A DNA stretch of 64,000 nt from Chromohalobacter canadensis (lineage in GTDB: Bacteria; Pseudomonadota; Gammaproteobacteria; Pseudomonadales; Halomonadaceae), in NCBI RefSeq assembly GCF_034479555.1, contig NZ_CP140151.1, forward strand, positions 2,170,001-2,234,000, read 5' to 3'. The notes under the pieces are model-generated. The model saw nothing but the letters and a program-made list of their open reading frames with translations. It had not been told where the DNA came from and searched no databases. This document shows positions 36,972-47,296 of the stretch, one piece after another (the first letter of the stretch is position 1; each line of letters begins with the position of its first letter). Position numbers and translations under genes: made by a program.

Positions 36972-36999
36972 AAGGGCCGCTCCGGGAGCGGCCCTTTTT
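36972..36999 (+). terminator. Terminator after the malic enzyme gene
   Basis: AAGGGCCGCTC (36972-36982) pairs with GAGCGGCCCTT (36986-36996), then TTT. It faces the end of the convergent DUF481 gene. Confidence 0.9.
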
Positions 37000-37025
37000 G
37001 ATTGTGGGGCAGGGGCGTGTCGCCA

Positions 37026-37778
37026 TCACCAGCTGTAGAGCAGTGACATCGAGGTGGTGCGGTCGGTGTTGGCTTCGGCGCCGTCGGGCGGACTCGTGTT
37101 GTTCTTGACCTCAAAGGACATCTTGAGCGCCAGGTGCGAATTGAGCTGGGAGGTCAGCGACGAAATCGAGCGCGTCGTGGTGTTGGGCGCGGCCGCTTCG
37201 ACGGAAACTGCCTGCTCGAAGTAGGCGCCTTCCGAGATGTTCCAGCGATAGTCGAGTGCAGCATAGGCCAAGCCGAGGTCGTCTTCCTTGCCGTCCTGGT
37301 AGGCATCGTGACGATAGCCGGGGCCAAATTCCGTCGACAGCGTATGCGTCGGACCATCGAGCCACTGGCGGCCATAGCCGCCGATGGTAGTGAGCTGGTA
37401 GTCGTAACCGCTGAAACGGTCCTTTTCCCAGCGCCCGAAACCGAACAGATAGTGGGGGCCTTCCAGCTCATAACGCTCGCGACCGCCCAGCAGGTACTGT
37501 TCGGTACTGGTTTCATCGTTTTCCTGAACGCTGCGCGTCTCGCCGCGCAGCGTGCGTGTATGGCGCCCCGTCAGCCAGGTGAGACGTCCCTTGGCGAGCA
37601 GCGTTCGACTGTTGCTGTTCCCGGAGAGATGCGTATAGCCGAGTTCGGCCTCGCCGCTCATCTTGGGGGCATCGTCCTGCGGTGCAGGCGGTGCGTAGAA
37701 CAAGTCGGCGTGCACCGGGAGTGCGCCACCGAGCAGCATGACGAGCAATAACCATCGCGAGTCTCGCGACACGAGCAT
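37026..37778 (-). CDS. DUF481 outer-membrane protein (YdiY-like)
   Basis: 250 residues. Signal peptide MLVSRDSRWLLLVMLLGGALPVHA, then a mature chain rich in alternating aromatic and polar residues (GEAELGYTHLSGNSNSRTLLAKGRLTW, YELEGPHYLFGFGRWEKDRFSGYDYQLTTIGGYGRQW) ending in an aromatic C-terminal strand (TTSMSLLYSW), which suggests a beta-barrel. DUF481/YdiY proteins are salt-induced in some bacteria, but their function is not known. GGGAG precedes the ATG. Convergent with the malic enzyme gene. Confidence 0.85.
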   Translation of the reverse strand: MLVSRDSRWLLLVMLLGGALPVHADLFYAPPAPQDDAPKMSGEAELGYTHLSGNSNSRTLLAKGRLTWLTGRHTRTLRGETRSVQENDETSTEQYLLGGRERYELEGPHYLFGFGRWEKDRFSGYDYQLTTIGGYGRQWLDGPTHTLSTEFGPGYRHDAYQDGKEDDLGLAYAALDYRWNISEGAYFEQAVSVEAAAPNTTTRSISSLTSQLNSHLALKMSFEVKNNTSPPDGAEANTDRTTSMSLLYSW

Positions 37779-37870
37779 GGTGGACTCCCTTTCAAAAACG
37801 GTTCTCGGTCAGTGGTGTGGGAGCTGGCGCGCTCATGGGGTGGCCGTCGGGGCCACCCATGGGTAGTCGA

Positions 37871-40390
37871 CTAGAAAATGGCATCGTAAGTGCCGGTCCC
37901 TTGGGAGCCGCTGCTATCCTCGAGTTCGGGCTGGATCGAGCGCGGTTTGTAGTCGGGTAAATTATCCTTGCGGAAGATTTCCTGCATGCCGCCCGATTGA
38001 TCGTTATGCAGGCGCAGCCCGGTCTCGGGGTCGATGCGAACCTTGACGATATCGTCGGGGCGCGAGGGCATGCTTTCGGGTTGGCCTCGAAGCGCCTCTC
38101 CCATGAACGACTTCCAGATCGGCAAGGCGGCTTGCGAGCCGTATTCACCGGTCGTGGAATTGTCGTCCTTGCCGACCCAGACGGTGGCCACCAAATCATC
38201 GTTGAAGCCCGAGAACCAGGCGTCGCGTTGATCGTTGGTGGTGCCGGTCTTGCCGACGATGTCAGGGCGGTTGAGATCCAGTGCGCCGCGTCCCGTGCCC
38301 TTCTCTATGACATCACGCATCATGTCGCGGATGATGTACATCTCCTCGGGGCTGGCTACCCGCTCGGCGATACGGCGGGTCTTGCCGTCGAGTGCTACGG
38401 TCTTCTGGTCGGGATCGCACTCCCGGCACGCCACCACGGGGTTGGCTTCCTCGATCAGTTCGTTCTGGCTGCCATGGGTGACCGACTGGATATACCACGG
38501 CGCGACCTTGAAGCCGCCATTGGCCAAGACGGCATAGGCATTGGCCATTTCCAGCGGTGTCAGCGACGCGCTGCCCAGGGCGAGCGATAGGCCATGCGGT
38601 AGCCGGCCCTTGGCGAAGCCGAAGTTCGTCAGGAATTCCAGCGTGTTATCCAGGCCTAGCGACTGCAGCACGCGAATCGTGACCAGGTTGCGTGACTGGT
38701 AGAGGCCGACGCGCAACCGCGTGGGGCCGCGGAACTCACCCTCGGCGTTTTCGGGGCGCCAGTCGCCGCCGACATCGGACATGACCACGGGGGCATCGTT
38801 GATGATCGTGGCGGCGTTCATTCCGTTGTGCAGCGCGGCGAGATAGATGAAGGGTTTGAAGATCGAGCCCGCTTGGCGTTGCGCCTGGATGGCACGGTTG
38901 AACTTGCTCGACGAGAAGCTGAAACCACCCTGAAGGCCACGAATGGCACCGGTCTGCGGGTCCATGATGACGATCGCGGCCTGGGCGCCCGGCACTTGGG
39001 AGAGGCGCCAGTCGCCTTCTTCGGTGCGCATGACGCGAATCAGGTCACCACGCTGGGCGATGGCCTCGGCGTTGGCCGGCGTCTCACCGCGCCATTCGGC
39101 ACTGTGGTACGTACGCGCCCAGTCAAGCCCGTCCCAACCGAGCGTTACTACGCCATCGTCACGCGTCAAGACGCGCATCTGGCGGCCATCGGTGTCCACC
39201 ACGATGCCCGGCTCGAGGGGGCCGTGCCGGGGGGTGCGGTCCAGCACTTTGACCCAGTTGCTGACATCCCCGTCAATTCCTTCGACCGACTCCTCGCTGC
39301 TTTTAGCGGCCTGGCGTGCGGTCTCCATGACCTCGGGGGATTCAGACAGCTCTTCCTCGAGCCCTTGGGAATCCGTGTGTTCCTGAGCTTCCACCAGGCT
39401 GGAAGGAATCTCGGTCTCCTCGGCCCCGCGCCAGCCATGGCGAGTGTCGTAATCGATCAGCCCGTTGACCAACGCGTTGCGTGCGGAGGCCTGCAGGCGG
39501 CTGTCGATGGTCGTCTTGATCTGGTAATTGTCGGTATAGGCGTCGTCGCCGAAGCGTTCCACGGCATATTGGCGCGCCATTTCGGCGATATACGGCGCGT
39601 TGACTTCGTACTGTGAACGCGGCCGATGCGCGGTGATCGGGGCCTTGACGGCGGCCTGGTACTGAATCGGGTCGATGAAACCGAGCTCGCGCATGCGCAG
39701 CAATACCCAGTTGCGGCGAATCAACGAGCGCTCGGGGTTGTTCAGGGGGTTGAGCGCCGAGGGGGCCTTGGGCAGACCGGCGAGCATGGCCAGTTGCGGT
39801 AAGTCGAGCTCCGCAAGCGGTTTGTCGTAGTAGCCTTCGGCGGCCGCCCCGATGCCGTAGGCGGCATTCCCGAGATAGATCTTGTTGACGTAGAGCTCGA
39901 GGATTTCCTGCTTGTCGAGTACCTGCTCCATTTGCAGCGACAGCAGGATCTCGCGAATCTTGCGGGTGAACGTGCGGTCCAGCGTCAAAAGATAGTTGCG
40001 CGCTACCTGCATGGTGATGGTGCTGCCCCCCGACTGGATGTTGCCGCTGGTGGCAAGCTCCATCGCCGCGCGTGCGAGCCCCTTGGGATCGATGCCGGGA
40101 TGCTCGAAGAAGCTGGCATCCTCGGCGGCCAGCAGGGCGTCGACGTAGGATTGGGGAATGTCGTCGTAGCTCACCGGCATGCGGCGTTGCTCACCGAACT
40201 CGCCGATTAGCTTGTCGTCACGCGTGTAAACGCGTAGCGGTGTCTGCAGTTCGAAGTCCTGCAGTTGGCGTACGTCGGGCAAGCCCGGTGCGAAATAGAT
40301 ACCGGCGCCGATGATGGCCAGTACGCAGCCCAGCCCCAAAGACACAATTAGCCATAGGATGGACGTTAACAAGCGTTTGAAAAACTTCAT
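37871..40390 (-). CDS. mrcA: Penicillin-binding protein 1A (bifunctional transglycosylase/transpeptidase)
   Basis: Class A PBP of 839 residues from the ATG at 40388-40390 (MKFFKRLLTSILWL). One membrane span at about 10-34. The transglycosylase domain has the catalytic Glu90 in EDASFFEHPG and GGSTITMQ. The transpeptidase has Ser509-x-x-Lys512 (SIFK), SRN 566-568 and KTG 714-716. Between the domains, residues 323-380 include a very acidic stretch (QGLEEELSESPEVME..KSSEESVEG) that looks like a lineage-specific insertion. The weak ribosome-binding site makes the start slightly uncertain; a longer frame upstream is not family-like. Divergent from pilM, as in Pseudomonas. Confidence 0.95.
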   Translation of the reverse strand: MKFFKRLLTSILWLIVSLGLGCVLAIIGAGIYFAPGLPDVRQLQDFELQTPLRVYTRDDKLIGEFGEQRRMPVSYDDIPQSYVDALLAAEDASFFEHPGIDPKGLARAAMELATSGNIQSGGSTITMQVARNYLLTLDRTFTRKIREILLSLQMEQVLDKQEILELYVNKIYLGNAAYGIGAAAEGYYDKPLAELDLPQLAMLAGLPKAPSALNPLNNPERSLIRRNWVLLRMRELGFIDPIQYQAAVKAPITAHRPRSQYEVNAPYIAEMARQYAVERFGDDAYTDNYQIKTTIDSRLQASARNALVNGLIDYDTRHGWRGAEETEIPSSLVEAQEHTDSQGLEEELSESPEVMETARQAAKSSEESVEGIDGDVSNWVKVLDRTPRHGPLEPGIVVDTDGRQMRVLTRDDGVVTLGWDGLDWARTYHSAEWRGETPANAEAIAQRGDLIRVMRTEEGDWRLSQVPGAQAAIVIMDPQTGAIRGLQGGFSFSSSKFNRAIQAQRQAGSIFKPFIYLAALHNGMNAATIINDAPVVMSDVGGDWRPENAEGEFRGPTRLRVGLYQSRNLVTIRVLQSLGLDNTLEFLTNFGFAKGRLPHGLSLALGSASLTPLEMANAYAVLANGGFKVAPWYIQSVTHGSQNELIEEANPVVACRECDPDQKTVALDGKTRRIAERVASPEEMYIIRDMMRDVIEKGTGRGALDLNRPDIVGKTGTTNDQRDAWFSGFNDDLVATVWVGKDDNSTTGEYGSQAALPIWKSFMGEALRGQPESMPSRPDDIVKVRIDPETGLRLHNDQSGGMQEIFRKDNLPDYKPRSIQPELEDSSGSQGTGTYDAIF

Positions 40391-40459
40391 GAAAAGGCGT
40401 TTCCGTCGTCTCGGGTGGCGGTCTGGCCGCAATGAATGGTGCAATCCGTTGCCATCGGC

Positions 40460-40465
40460 ATTATA
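40460..40465 (-). promoter_or_regulatory. -10 element of the mrcA promoter
   Basis: A perfect TATAAT on the minus strand, about 70 bases before the mrcA start; no good -35 at 16-18 bp. The remainder of the 285-base mrcA-pilM gap holds only a weak + strand candidate (TTGATG 40492-40497, CAGTAT 40515-40520) for the pil operon. Confidence 0.45.
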
Positions 40466-40675
40466 AGAACGCAGCCGCATAGGGGCTAGCGTTGATGCAA
40501 ATCGACTGTCACGGCAGTATGCATAATGTAACCTTACGCAATGTGGCGTGCCTCATACGATAGTGTGGCATGCTGATAATAAAGCGGCTTGCCCCGGCAC
40601 AAGGGCAGCGGGTTGGTTCGACGAGTGACTATGCCGAGCGCCACGCCACGCCGAAGAATACGCAGGGGTATGACA

Positions 40676-41740
40676 GTGTGGCGGTTTAAAAAGTCCCAGC
40701 AAGGCCTGGTCGGGGTGGATATTACCTCGGCCACCGTCAAATTGATTGAGCTCGATCATACGGGGGCGGGTCAACGTATCGCCAGCTACGCCGTGCGCCC
40801 ATTGCGTGAAGGCGCGGTAGTGGAGCGGCGCATCCGCGATCTCGACGAGGTGGCCGCGACGTTGGTGCGCGCGGTCGAGCATGCGCGTCCGCATTCACGG
40901 CGTGCGGTGGCGGCGGTCCCTGCCAGCGCCACGATCACCAAGACGCTGACCTACCCGGTGACGCTCAGCGACGATGAGATCGAGGCCCGCATTCAGCTCG
41001 AGTCCGAGCGCCATATCCCGTTTCCGCTCAATGAGGTGGCCTTCGATTTCCAGCGCCTGGGGCTCAACGCTCGCTATCCCGACCAGCAGGATATCTTGCT
41101 GGTGGCGTGTCGCCTGCAGGACGTCGATCATCTCGCCGATGTTCTTCGTCGTGCAGGTCTCGAGCCCGCCGCGGTCGACGTGGAATCTTTCGCCATGGAA
41201 CGTGCAGCCAGCGAGCTTTTACGTGACGAGGCGCCGTCCGAGCAATCGGGAGAGTGTGCCGCGCTGGTCGATATCGGCGCCAACATGAACGCCTTCCATG
41301 TGCTCATCGATGGGCGCATCGCCTATACCCGCGACAATGTGCTGGGCGGTCGCCACTTGACCGAGGAAATCCGCAAGCGCTATGGCCTGAGCCTCGAAGA
41401 GGCGGGGTTGGCCAAGAAGCGCGGCGGCTTGCCCGAGGATTACGAGCATGAGGTGGTGATGCCATTCATCGACATGCTGATCCAGCAAATCGGCCGCTCG
41501 CTTCAGCTTTATCATACCTCGGGAAAGCCCCGTGAGATTCAGCGCCTGATACTGGCGGGTGGCTCGAGTGTCATCCCGGGGCTGCGTGAACGACTCGCCG
41601 CGCAAAGCGGGCTGGATGTGGTGATGGCCAATCCGTTCGCGCGCATGCGGGTGGCGTCGCGCGTCGACGTCCAGGCGCTTGCCAGCGATGCGCCGGCGAT
41701 GCTCACCGCGTGCGGTCTGGCGATGAGGGGGCGGCGATGA
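40676..41740 (+). CDS. pilM: Type IV pilus assembly protein PilM
   Basis: Actin-like cytoplasmic ATP-binding protein of the pilus alignment complex; it binds the N-terminus of PilN. About 354 residues. The GTG at 40676 is 7 bases after AGGGG (40664-40668); the in-frame ATG at 40670 is only one base away and is less likely. Visible: LVGVDITSATVKLIEL (phosphate 1), TYPVTLSDDEIEARIQLESERHIPFPL, ALVDIGANMNAFHVLIDG (phosphate 2), LILAGGSSVIPGLRE (adenosine). First gene of pilMNOPQ. Confidence 0.94.
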   Translation: MWRFKKSQQGLVGVDITSATVKLIELDHTGAGQRIASYAVRPLREGAVVERRIRDLDEVAATLVRAVEHARPHSRRAVAAVPASATITKTLTYPVTLSDDEIEARIQLESERHIPFPLNEVAFDFQRLGLNARYPDQQDILLVACRLQDVDHLADVLRRAGLEPAAVDVESFAMERAASELLRDEAPSEQSGECAALVDIGANMNAFHVLIDGRIAYTRDNVLGGRHLTEEIRKRYGLSLEEAGLAKKRGGLPEDYEHEVVMPFIDMLIQQIGRSLQLYHTSGKPREIQRLILAGGSSVIPGLRERLAAQSGLDVVMANPFARMRVASRVDVQALASDAPAMLTACGLAMRGRR

Positions 41741-42303
41741 GTATCGAAATCAACCTGTTGCCGTGGCGTGAAGCGCATCGGCAGCGGCGCACGCGGCGCT
41801 TTTATATGGCGCTGGTGGGCGTGGTCGTGCTGGCGCTGCTGTGTGCCTTGGGGGTGTCGCGTTGGTATCAAGCGGGGATCGATGCCGAACGTGGTCGTCT
41901 GGCCCTGATCGAGCGCCGTATGGAGGCGCTTGAAAAGGACATCGACACGGTCAAGGACTATCGCGAATTGCGGGGGCGAATGCTCGAACAGATCGGCCTG
42001 ATTCGTGAGCTGCAATTCAGCCGGCCACAGACGGTGCGTATCTTCGATCAGTTGGTGGCCACGCTGGTCGATGGCGTGCATTACGATCGCTTGGTGCGGG
42101 AAGGTGATCGACTCGAGCTCAGTGGCCTGGCGCGCTCCAATCGGCATGTGTCCGAGTTGTTGCGGCAGCTCGATGCTTCGCCTGTGTTCGGCACGCCGGC
42201 GCTTTCCGATGTGCAGTCGGACGACGGTGATGCGACGCTGAAGCGTTTCAATCTCAGTGTCGAGGCGCGTGCGCCTCGCCGTGATGCCGAGGAGGCGCCA
42301 TGA
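41737..42303 (+). CDS. pilN: Type IV pilus assembly protein PilN
   Basis: Inner-membrane bitopic protein, 188 residues. The N-terminal INLLPWRE motif (residues 4-11) binds PilM. One membrane span (about 24-45, FYMALVGVVVLALLCALGV) is followed by a coiled coil and a periplasmic ferredoxin-like fold. The start overlaps the pilM stop (ATGA) and the end overlaps pilO. Confidence 0.94.
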   Translation: MSIEINLLPWREAHRQRRTRRFYMALVGVVVLALLCALGVSRWYQAGIDAERGRLALIERRMEALEKDIDTVKDYRELRGRMLEQIGLIRELQFSRPQTVRIFDQLVATLVDGVHYDRLVREGDRLELSGLARSNRHVSELLRQLDASPVFGTPALSDVQSDDGDATLKRFNLSVEARAPRRDAEEAP

Positions 42304-42938
42304 GTCTGCGCTCACAGTGGCGGCAGTTGCGCGAGGTCGAGTGGCGCGACCTGGATCTCAAGGAAGCCGGTACCTGGCCGGCGTTGCTGCAGGCGCTGTG
42401 TTTGGTGGCGCTGTTTCTGGCCGTCTTCTGGGTGGCCCAGTGGTACGTCGCCGCACCGCGTCAGGAAACCCTGGACAGCCTGCAAGGGCGCGAGGGCGAA
42501 CTGCTCCAGGAGTACGAAACGCGCGCTTACCAGGCGGCTAATCTCGAGCAGATGCGCATGCAGATGGCGGAGCTCGACACACGCATGCAGGCATTGCTGA
42601 AAATGCTGCCCGCCGACACAGAGGTTCCGGCGCTGCTGGATGACATCAGTGATGCGGCGCAGGACCATCAACTCGCCATCGAATCGATCCGGCTGCGCTC
42701 GCCAGTGCCGCAAGACTTCTACATCGAGCAGCCCTTCGATATCCAGGTACGAGGCGATTATCACGACATTGCCGCCTTTCTGGCCAGCGTGGCGGCGCTG
42801 CCGCGTATCGTGACCCTGCATGACTTCTCGCTGTCGCCGGTGGGCGATGGCGATACATTGCGTTTGTCGATACTGGCACGTACCTACAGCTATCGCGAAG
42901 GCGCCGACCCCAAGGCCGAGGGGCGTGACGATGACTGA
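42300..42938 (+). CDS. pilO: Type IV pilus assembly protein PilO
   Basis: Partner of PilN, 212 residues: a short cytoplasmic segment, membrane span at about 28-50 (ALLQALCLVALFLAVFWVAQW), coiled coil (LQGREGELLQEYETRAYQAANLEQMRMQMAEL) and a periplasmic domain with LKMLPADTEVPALLDDISDAA. ATGA overlap with pilN; overlaps pilP by 8 bases. Confidence 0.94.
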   Translation: MSLRSQWRQLREVEWRDLDLKEAGTWPALLQALCLVALFLAVFWVAQWYVAAPRQETLDSLQGREGELLQEYETRAYQAANLEQMRMQMAELDTRMQALLKMLPADTEVPALLDDISDAAQDHQLAIESIRLRSPVPQDFYIEQPFDIQVRGDYHDIAAFLASVAALPRIVTLHDFSLSPVGDGDTLRLSILARTYSYREGADPKAEGRDDD

Positions 42939-43488
42939 ATGGCTGACGATTTCTCGGCGGTGGTGTGTCCTGCTTGCGGGGCTGGCCGGGATGGTGCTGC
43001 TGGGCGGTTGTCGCGATGCCGAGATGACCGCTCTGGACGCACACCTGGAGGCCCTGCGCCAGCAGCCGGAGGGCAACATCGAGTCGCTTCCCCCTGCGCC
43101 GGTGTATCGCACGGCGCATTATTCACAGGCCCAGCAGCGTAGCCCGTTCCGTGCCGAACGCCGAGCGCAGGACGGCGCCGCGACATCGTCGCAGGATGAC
43201 GGCCCCGACCGTCAGCGTCCGCGTGAGCCCCTGGAGCGCTTTCCGCTGGAACAGCTCGAACTGGTGGGAACCTTGACGGTGGGCGGGCAGCCGTCGGCCT
43301 TGATCCGCGCGCCTGATGGCAACGTCTACCGTCTTTTCGAAGGCCATTATCTGGGGACCGATTTCGGACGTGTCACGGCGATTCAGGACGCGGGCGTCGA
43401 GCTGGTCGAGCGGGTGCGTGATGGCGGCGCCTGGCGTCAGCGGCGGCGTACTCTGGAATTCAATGATTCATCGCAAGCCGCCGAATGA
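42931..43488 (+). CDS. pilP: Type IV pilus lipoprotein PilP
   Basis: 185 residues. The N-terminal signal ends in a lipobox (LLGGC), so Cys is probably lipidated. The mature part has a disordered linker and a C-terminal beta domain (PLEQLELVGTLTVGGQPSALIRAPDGNVYRLFEGHYLGTDFGRV) that links the PilN/PilO complex to the PilQ secretin. The ATG at 42931 lies within the end of pilO. Confidence 0.94.
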   Translation: MTEWLTISRRWCVLLAGLAGMVLLGGCRDAEMTALDAHLEALRQQPEGNIESLPPAPVYRTAHYSQAQQRSPFRAERRAQDGAATSSQDDGPDRQRPREPLERFPLEQLELVGTLTVGGQPSALIRAPDGNVYRLFEGHYLGTDFGRVTAIQDAGVELVERVRDGGAWRQRRRTLEFNDSSQAAE

Positions 43489-43516
43489 TGGCGGTACGTA
43501 CAGGCAGGAGAACCAC

Positions 43517-45526
43517 ATGATGCGAACGCTGCGCGAATGGCTGATGAGTGGGCTCTGCCTCGTGGGGCTGGTCGTCTGTGCCCAGGGACAGGCGGCGACG
43601 TTGACATCGCTCGAGTTCGCCCAGCGCGGGGATGGTGGAATCGATGCGCTGCTGGCGTTCGATGGCCCCGCTCCTGAGCCGCAGAGCTACCGAAGCGATT
43701 CGCCGGCGCAGATCGTCGTCGATCTGCCGGAAACGACAAATCAGCTCGAGCAGCGCCGCTTCGGTATCGATCGTGACGGGTTGCGCGAGGTCAGCGTGGC
43801 CGAGACGGGTGAGCGGACGCGTCTGGTATTCGGTCTCGACGAGCCCCTGCCCTATTCGACCCAGCGTCAGGGGCAGCGCCTTCGCGTGCGTCTGGGAGGG
43901 GATGCCACTGAGCGCTCCACCGCGTTGACGCGCATTCGCGATCTTGACTTCCGGCGTGGCGATAACGGTGGTGGACGCTTGGTGGTCACGCTCGACCACG
44001 GTGGCGTGACGCCTGACACGGACACCGAAGGTAATACCTTGACGGTAACGTTGCCCGGTGTCCGGCTGCCCGAAGAGCTGAACAGTATTCTCGATGTCAG
44101 CGATTTCGATACGCCAGTGTCGCGTATCGTGCCACAGGGTGGCGATGAAGACGTGACATTGAGCTTCGATAATCGCGAGGCTTTTCAGCACCTGGTTACG
44201 CAGCGCGGCGATCAGCTGATCGTGGAGGTCCAGCCGCGCGATGATGATGCGCGCGCGTCAGAAGGTGACACGCAGGAGTATGACGGTGAGCCGGTCAGCC
44301 TCAACTTCCAGAACATACAAGTGCGCGAAGTGCTGTCGGTGCTTTCCGACTTTAGTGGGGTCAATATCGTCGCCAGCGATAGCGTCCAGGGTAGCGTGAC
44401 GCTCAATCTCACGCAGGTGCCCTGGGATCAGGCGCTCGATCTGATTCTCAAGAGCCATGGCCTCGCCAGCCGTCGCGAGGGAGATGTGATCGTGGTCGCG
44501 CCCGCCGATGAGCTAGCGCAGATGGAGCGCCAGACGCTGGAGAATCGCGCCCAGTCCCAACAGTTGGCCCCGCTGAAGACTGAATACGTGCAGGTGCGTT
44601 ACGCCAAGGCCACCGATCTCGCCACGATGCTGCGTGGCAGCGAAGGTTTCGGTCTGCTCTCCGAGCGTGGCCGCGTGACGGTCGATGAGCGGACCAATAC
44701 CTTGCTGGTGCGTGATACGCCCGAGCAACTGGCGGGTATCCGTGGCATGCTCGACAAACTCGATGTACCGGTGCGCCAGGTGCAGATCGAAGCACGTATC
44801 GTCATCGCCCGTGACACCGCCTCGCAGGAGTTGGGCGTCAATTGGGGCGTCTCGCAAAGCCAGGGTGTTACCTTCGATGAAGATGGCGTGGGGAGCGTGG
44901 TCGATCGCAACCCCAGCGGTGCCAATCGCGGCTCCGCGGGTTTATCCGTCGATCTGGGCGATAGCGAGGGCAGCGGCTCGGCCTTCAGCTTCGGCTATCT
45001 TTCCGGCGACGTGCTGCTCGACCTGGAGTTGAATGCTCTGGAAAGCGAAGGCAAGAGTCAGACCATTTCCCAGCCCAAGATCATTACCGCGAACCAGAAG
45101 AAGGCGGTGATCAAGCAAGGTCAGGAAATTCCTTACCAAGAGTCGACCTCGTCCGGGGCGACCAACGTGGAGTTCAAGGAGGCCGTGCTGTCGCTGGCAG
45201 TGACGCCGCAGATCACCCCCGATGACAGCATCGTGATGGACTTGCTGATCAACAACGATACCGTTGCCGATAGCAGCTATGATGGTGCGCCGGCGATCGA
45301 TACCAATTCCATCGAAACCCAGGTGCTGGTCAACGATGGCGAAACGGTGGTACTGGGCGGCATACTGACGTCCGAGCAATTGCGCAATCTTTCCAAGACG
45401 CCGTTGCTCGGCGATTTGCCGTTCATCGGTTCGTTGTTCCGCTATACCCAGGAATCCAACGAAAAGGTAGAATTGTTAATCTTCATTACCCCCAAGATCA
45501 TCGGAGACGAACAGGCGAATCGCTGA
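43517..45526 (+). CDS. pilQ: Type IV pilus secretin PilQ
   Basis: Outer-membrane secretin through which the pilus emerges, 669 residues. The ATG at 43517 has GGAG 6 bases upstream. Signal peptide to about residue 28; two AMIN-type peptidoglycan-binding regions; an STN/N0 domain ([26 protein letters not shown]); an N1 domain; and the secretin core ([23 protein letters not shown] through [17 protein letters not shown]). It ends one base into aroK. The frame continues well upstream inside pilP, but that part has no family match. Confidence 0.95.
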   Translation: MMRTLREWLMSGLCLVGLVVCAQGQAATLTSLEFAQRGDGGIDALLAFDGPAPEPQSYRSDSPAQIVVDLPETTNQLEQRRFGIDRDGLREVSVAETGERTRLVFGLDEPLPYSTQRQGQRLRVRLGGDATERSTALTRIRDLDFRRGDNGGGRLVVTLDHGGVTPDTDTEGNTLTVTLPGVRLPEELNSILDVSDFDTPVSRIVPQGGDEDVTLSFDNREAFQHLVTQRGDQLIVEVQPRDDDARASEGDTQEYDGEPVSLNFQNIQVREVLSVLSDFSGVNIVASDSVQGSVTLNLTQVPWDQALDLILKSHGLASRREGDVIVVAPADELAQMERQTLENRAQSQQLAPLKTEYVQVRYAKATDLATMLRGSEGFGLLSERGRVTVDERTNTLLVRDTPEQLAGIRGMLDKLDVPVRQVQIEARIVIARDTASQELGVNWGVSQSQGVTFDEDGVGSVVDRNPSGANRGSAGLSVDLGDSEGSGSAFSFGYLSGDVLLDLELNALESEGKSQTISQPKIITANQKKAVIKQGQEIPYQESTSSGATNVEFKEAVLSLAVTPQITPDDSIVMDLLINNDTVADSSYDGAPAIDTNSIETQVLVNDGETVVLGGILTSEQLRNLSKTPLLGDLPFIGSLFRYTQESNEKVELLIFITPKIIGDEQANR

Positions 45527-46068
45527 TGCAGGGTCTGCCCACGATCATTCTCGTCGGCCCTATGGGCGCGGGGAAAAGCACCATCGGACGCCTGTTGGCA
45601 GCCGAGTTGAAGCGCGAGTTTTTCGATAGCGATCACGAAATCGAAGCACGCTGCGGTGCCAATATTGCCTGGATTTTCGATGTCGAGGGCGAGCGTGGCT
45701 TTCGTGATCGTGAAACCCTCATGCTGCGGGAATTGGCCGGCCGCGAGGCTATCGTCCTCGCCACTGGCGGCGGCGCGGTGATGCGCGAGGATAACCGCCA
45801 GGCGCTGCGCGAGCGTGGCACGGTGGTGTATTTGGCGACCTCGGTCGAACAACAGATTCGGCGCACGGCCCGCGATCGTAACCGCCCATTGTTACGTCAA
45901 GGCAACCCCGAGCAGGTACTGCGCGATCTATTCGCCAAGCGTGACCCGCTTTATCGCGCCACCGCCGACCTGACGGTACGCACCGACCGGCGCGGCCCCA
46001 AGGCGGTGGTCAACGAGATCATTCGCCGCACCAAGCGTTTGTCCGACCCACTCGATCTAAAGGCTTGA
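45526..46068 (+). CDS. aroK: Shikimate kinase
   Basis: Phosphorylates shikimate. 180 residues. The P-loop is [16 protein letters not shown]; the shikimate-binding Asp and Arg lie in FFDSDHEIE and [14 protein letters not shown] is the GGG loop; RNRPLL is the lid. It shares one base with pilQ and precedes aroB, an arrangement conserved from enterics to Pseudomonas. Confidence 0.97.
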   Translation: MQGLPTIILVGPMGAGKSTIGRLLAAELKREFFDSDHEIEARCGANIAWIFDVEGERGFRDRETLMLRELAGREAIVLATGGGAVMREDNRQALRERGTVVYLATSVEQQIRRTARDRNRPLLRQGNPEQVLRDLFAKRDPLYRATADLTVRTDRRGPKAVVNEIIRRTKRLSDPLDLKA

Positions 46069-46070
46069 TC

Positions 46071-47183
46071 ATGACCGCCTCGTCTGCATTGCCGTATCAA
46101 CGTCTGCATGTCGAACTTGACGCCCGACGCTATCCCATCCATGTCGGACCGGGGTTGCTCGACGCTCCGGAGATGCTGGTGCCGTACCTGGCCGGGCGTC
46201 AGGTGATGATCGTCACCAACGAGGCGGTGGCGCCGCTGTATCTCGAGCGCCTCAAGCGCACGCTGAGCGGTGACGAGCGTGACGTGCGCGAGGTGATCCT
46301 GCCCGATGGCGAACATACCAAGACATTGGCCAGTGTCGAGCGCATCTGGGATGCACTGCTGGCGGCGGGCTTCAATCGTCGCTGCACCCTAGTGGCGCTT
46401 GGCGGGGGCGTGATCGGCGACATGGCAGGTTACGCAGCGGCGTGCTATCAGCGCGGTGTGGCCTTCATGCAGGTGCCGACTACCTTGCTGTCGCAGGTGG
46501 ATTCCTCGGTGGGTGGCAAGACCGGTGTCAATCATCCGCGTGGCAAGAACATGATCGGCGCTTTCTGGCAGCCGCGTGCAGTATTGATCGACACCGATAC
46601 GCTGGCCACTCTGCCGGGTCGAGAGCTCTCTGCGGGACTCGCCGAGGTCATCAAATATGGCCTGATACAGGATGTCGACTTCCTCGCCTGGCTGGAGGCG
46701 CGCATGCCGGCGCTGCGCGGGCTCGATGTCGAGGCGCTCACCGAAGCCATTCTGAGAAGCTGTGCGATCAAGGCCGAGATCGTCGCTCGCGACGAGACCG
46801 AGCAAGGGCAGCGGGCGCTGCTCAACCTGGGGCATACCTTCGGGCACGCTATCGAAGCGCACCAGGGCTATGGCAACTGGCTTCACGGTGAGGCCGTGGG
46901 CGCGGGGATGCTGATGGCCGCCACGCTGTCGCAGCGTCTGGGCTGGCTTGCCGCCGAGGACATGGTGCGTGTCGAGACATTGGTGGCCGCTGCCGGCCTG
47001 CCGGTGATGGTGCCTGCTGCGATGAGTGCCGATGATTTTCTCGCCGCCATGCGCTTGGACAAGAAGAATATCGACGGGCGCCTGCGCCTGGTGTTGTTGT
47101 CCGATCTGGGTGAAGCGTGCGTCTACGATGATACCCCGCCGGATATGCTCAAGGCGCTTCTTGCCGAGTTCCCCCGCGCCTGA
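46071..47183 (+). CDS. aroB: 3-dehydroquinate synthase
   Basis: Converts DAHP, the product of the DAHP synthase encoded at 16.7 kb, to dehydroquinate using NAD and zinc. 370 residues from the ATG at 46071 (AAAGG 7 bases upstream). Motifs: [49 protein letters not shown], the zinc ligands in [23 protein letters not shown] and [14 protein letters not shown] at 46065 could add two residues. Confidence 0.97.
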   Translation: MTASSALPYQRLHVELDARRYPIHVGPGLLDAPEMLVPYLAGRQVMIVTNEAVAPLYLERLKRTLSGDERDVREVILPDGEHTKTLASVERIWDALLAAGFNRRCTLVALGGGVIGDMAGYAAACYQRGVAFMQVPTTLLSQVDSSVGGKTGVNHPRGKNMIGAFWQPRAVLIDTDTLATLPGRELSAGLAEVIKYGLIQDVDFLAWLEARMPALRGLDVEALTEAILRSCAIKAEIVARDETEQGQRALLNLGHTFGHAIEAHQGYGNWLHGEAVGAGMLMAATLSQRLGWLAAEDMVRVETLVAAAGLPVMVPAAMSADDFLAAMRLDKKNIDGRLRLVLLSDLGEACVYDDTPPDMLKALLAEFPRA

Positions 47184-47213
47184 CGCGCTCTTTCATCCGC
47201 CGACTGACCCGCG

Positions 47214-47239
47214 ACGCCTGCCTTCTCGGCAGGCGTTTT
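47214..47239 (+). terminator. Terminator of the pil-aroKB operon
   Basis: ACGCCTGCC (47214-47222) pairs with GGCAGGCGT (47228-47236), loop TTCTC, then TTT. Confidence 0.88.
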
Positions 47240-47296
47240 GCGTCGGGCCTAGGCTGTGTTTGTGCAGCGGCGGTTTTCACGCGACAATATGCCTGT

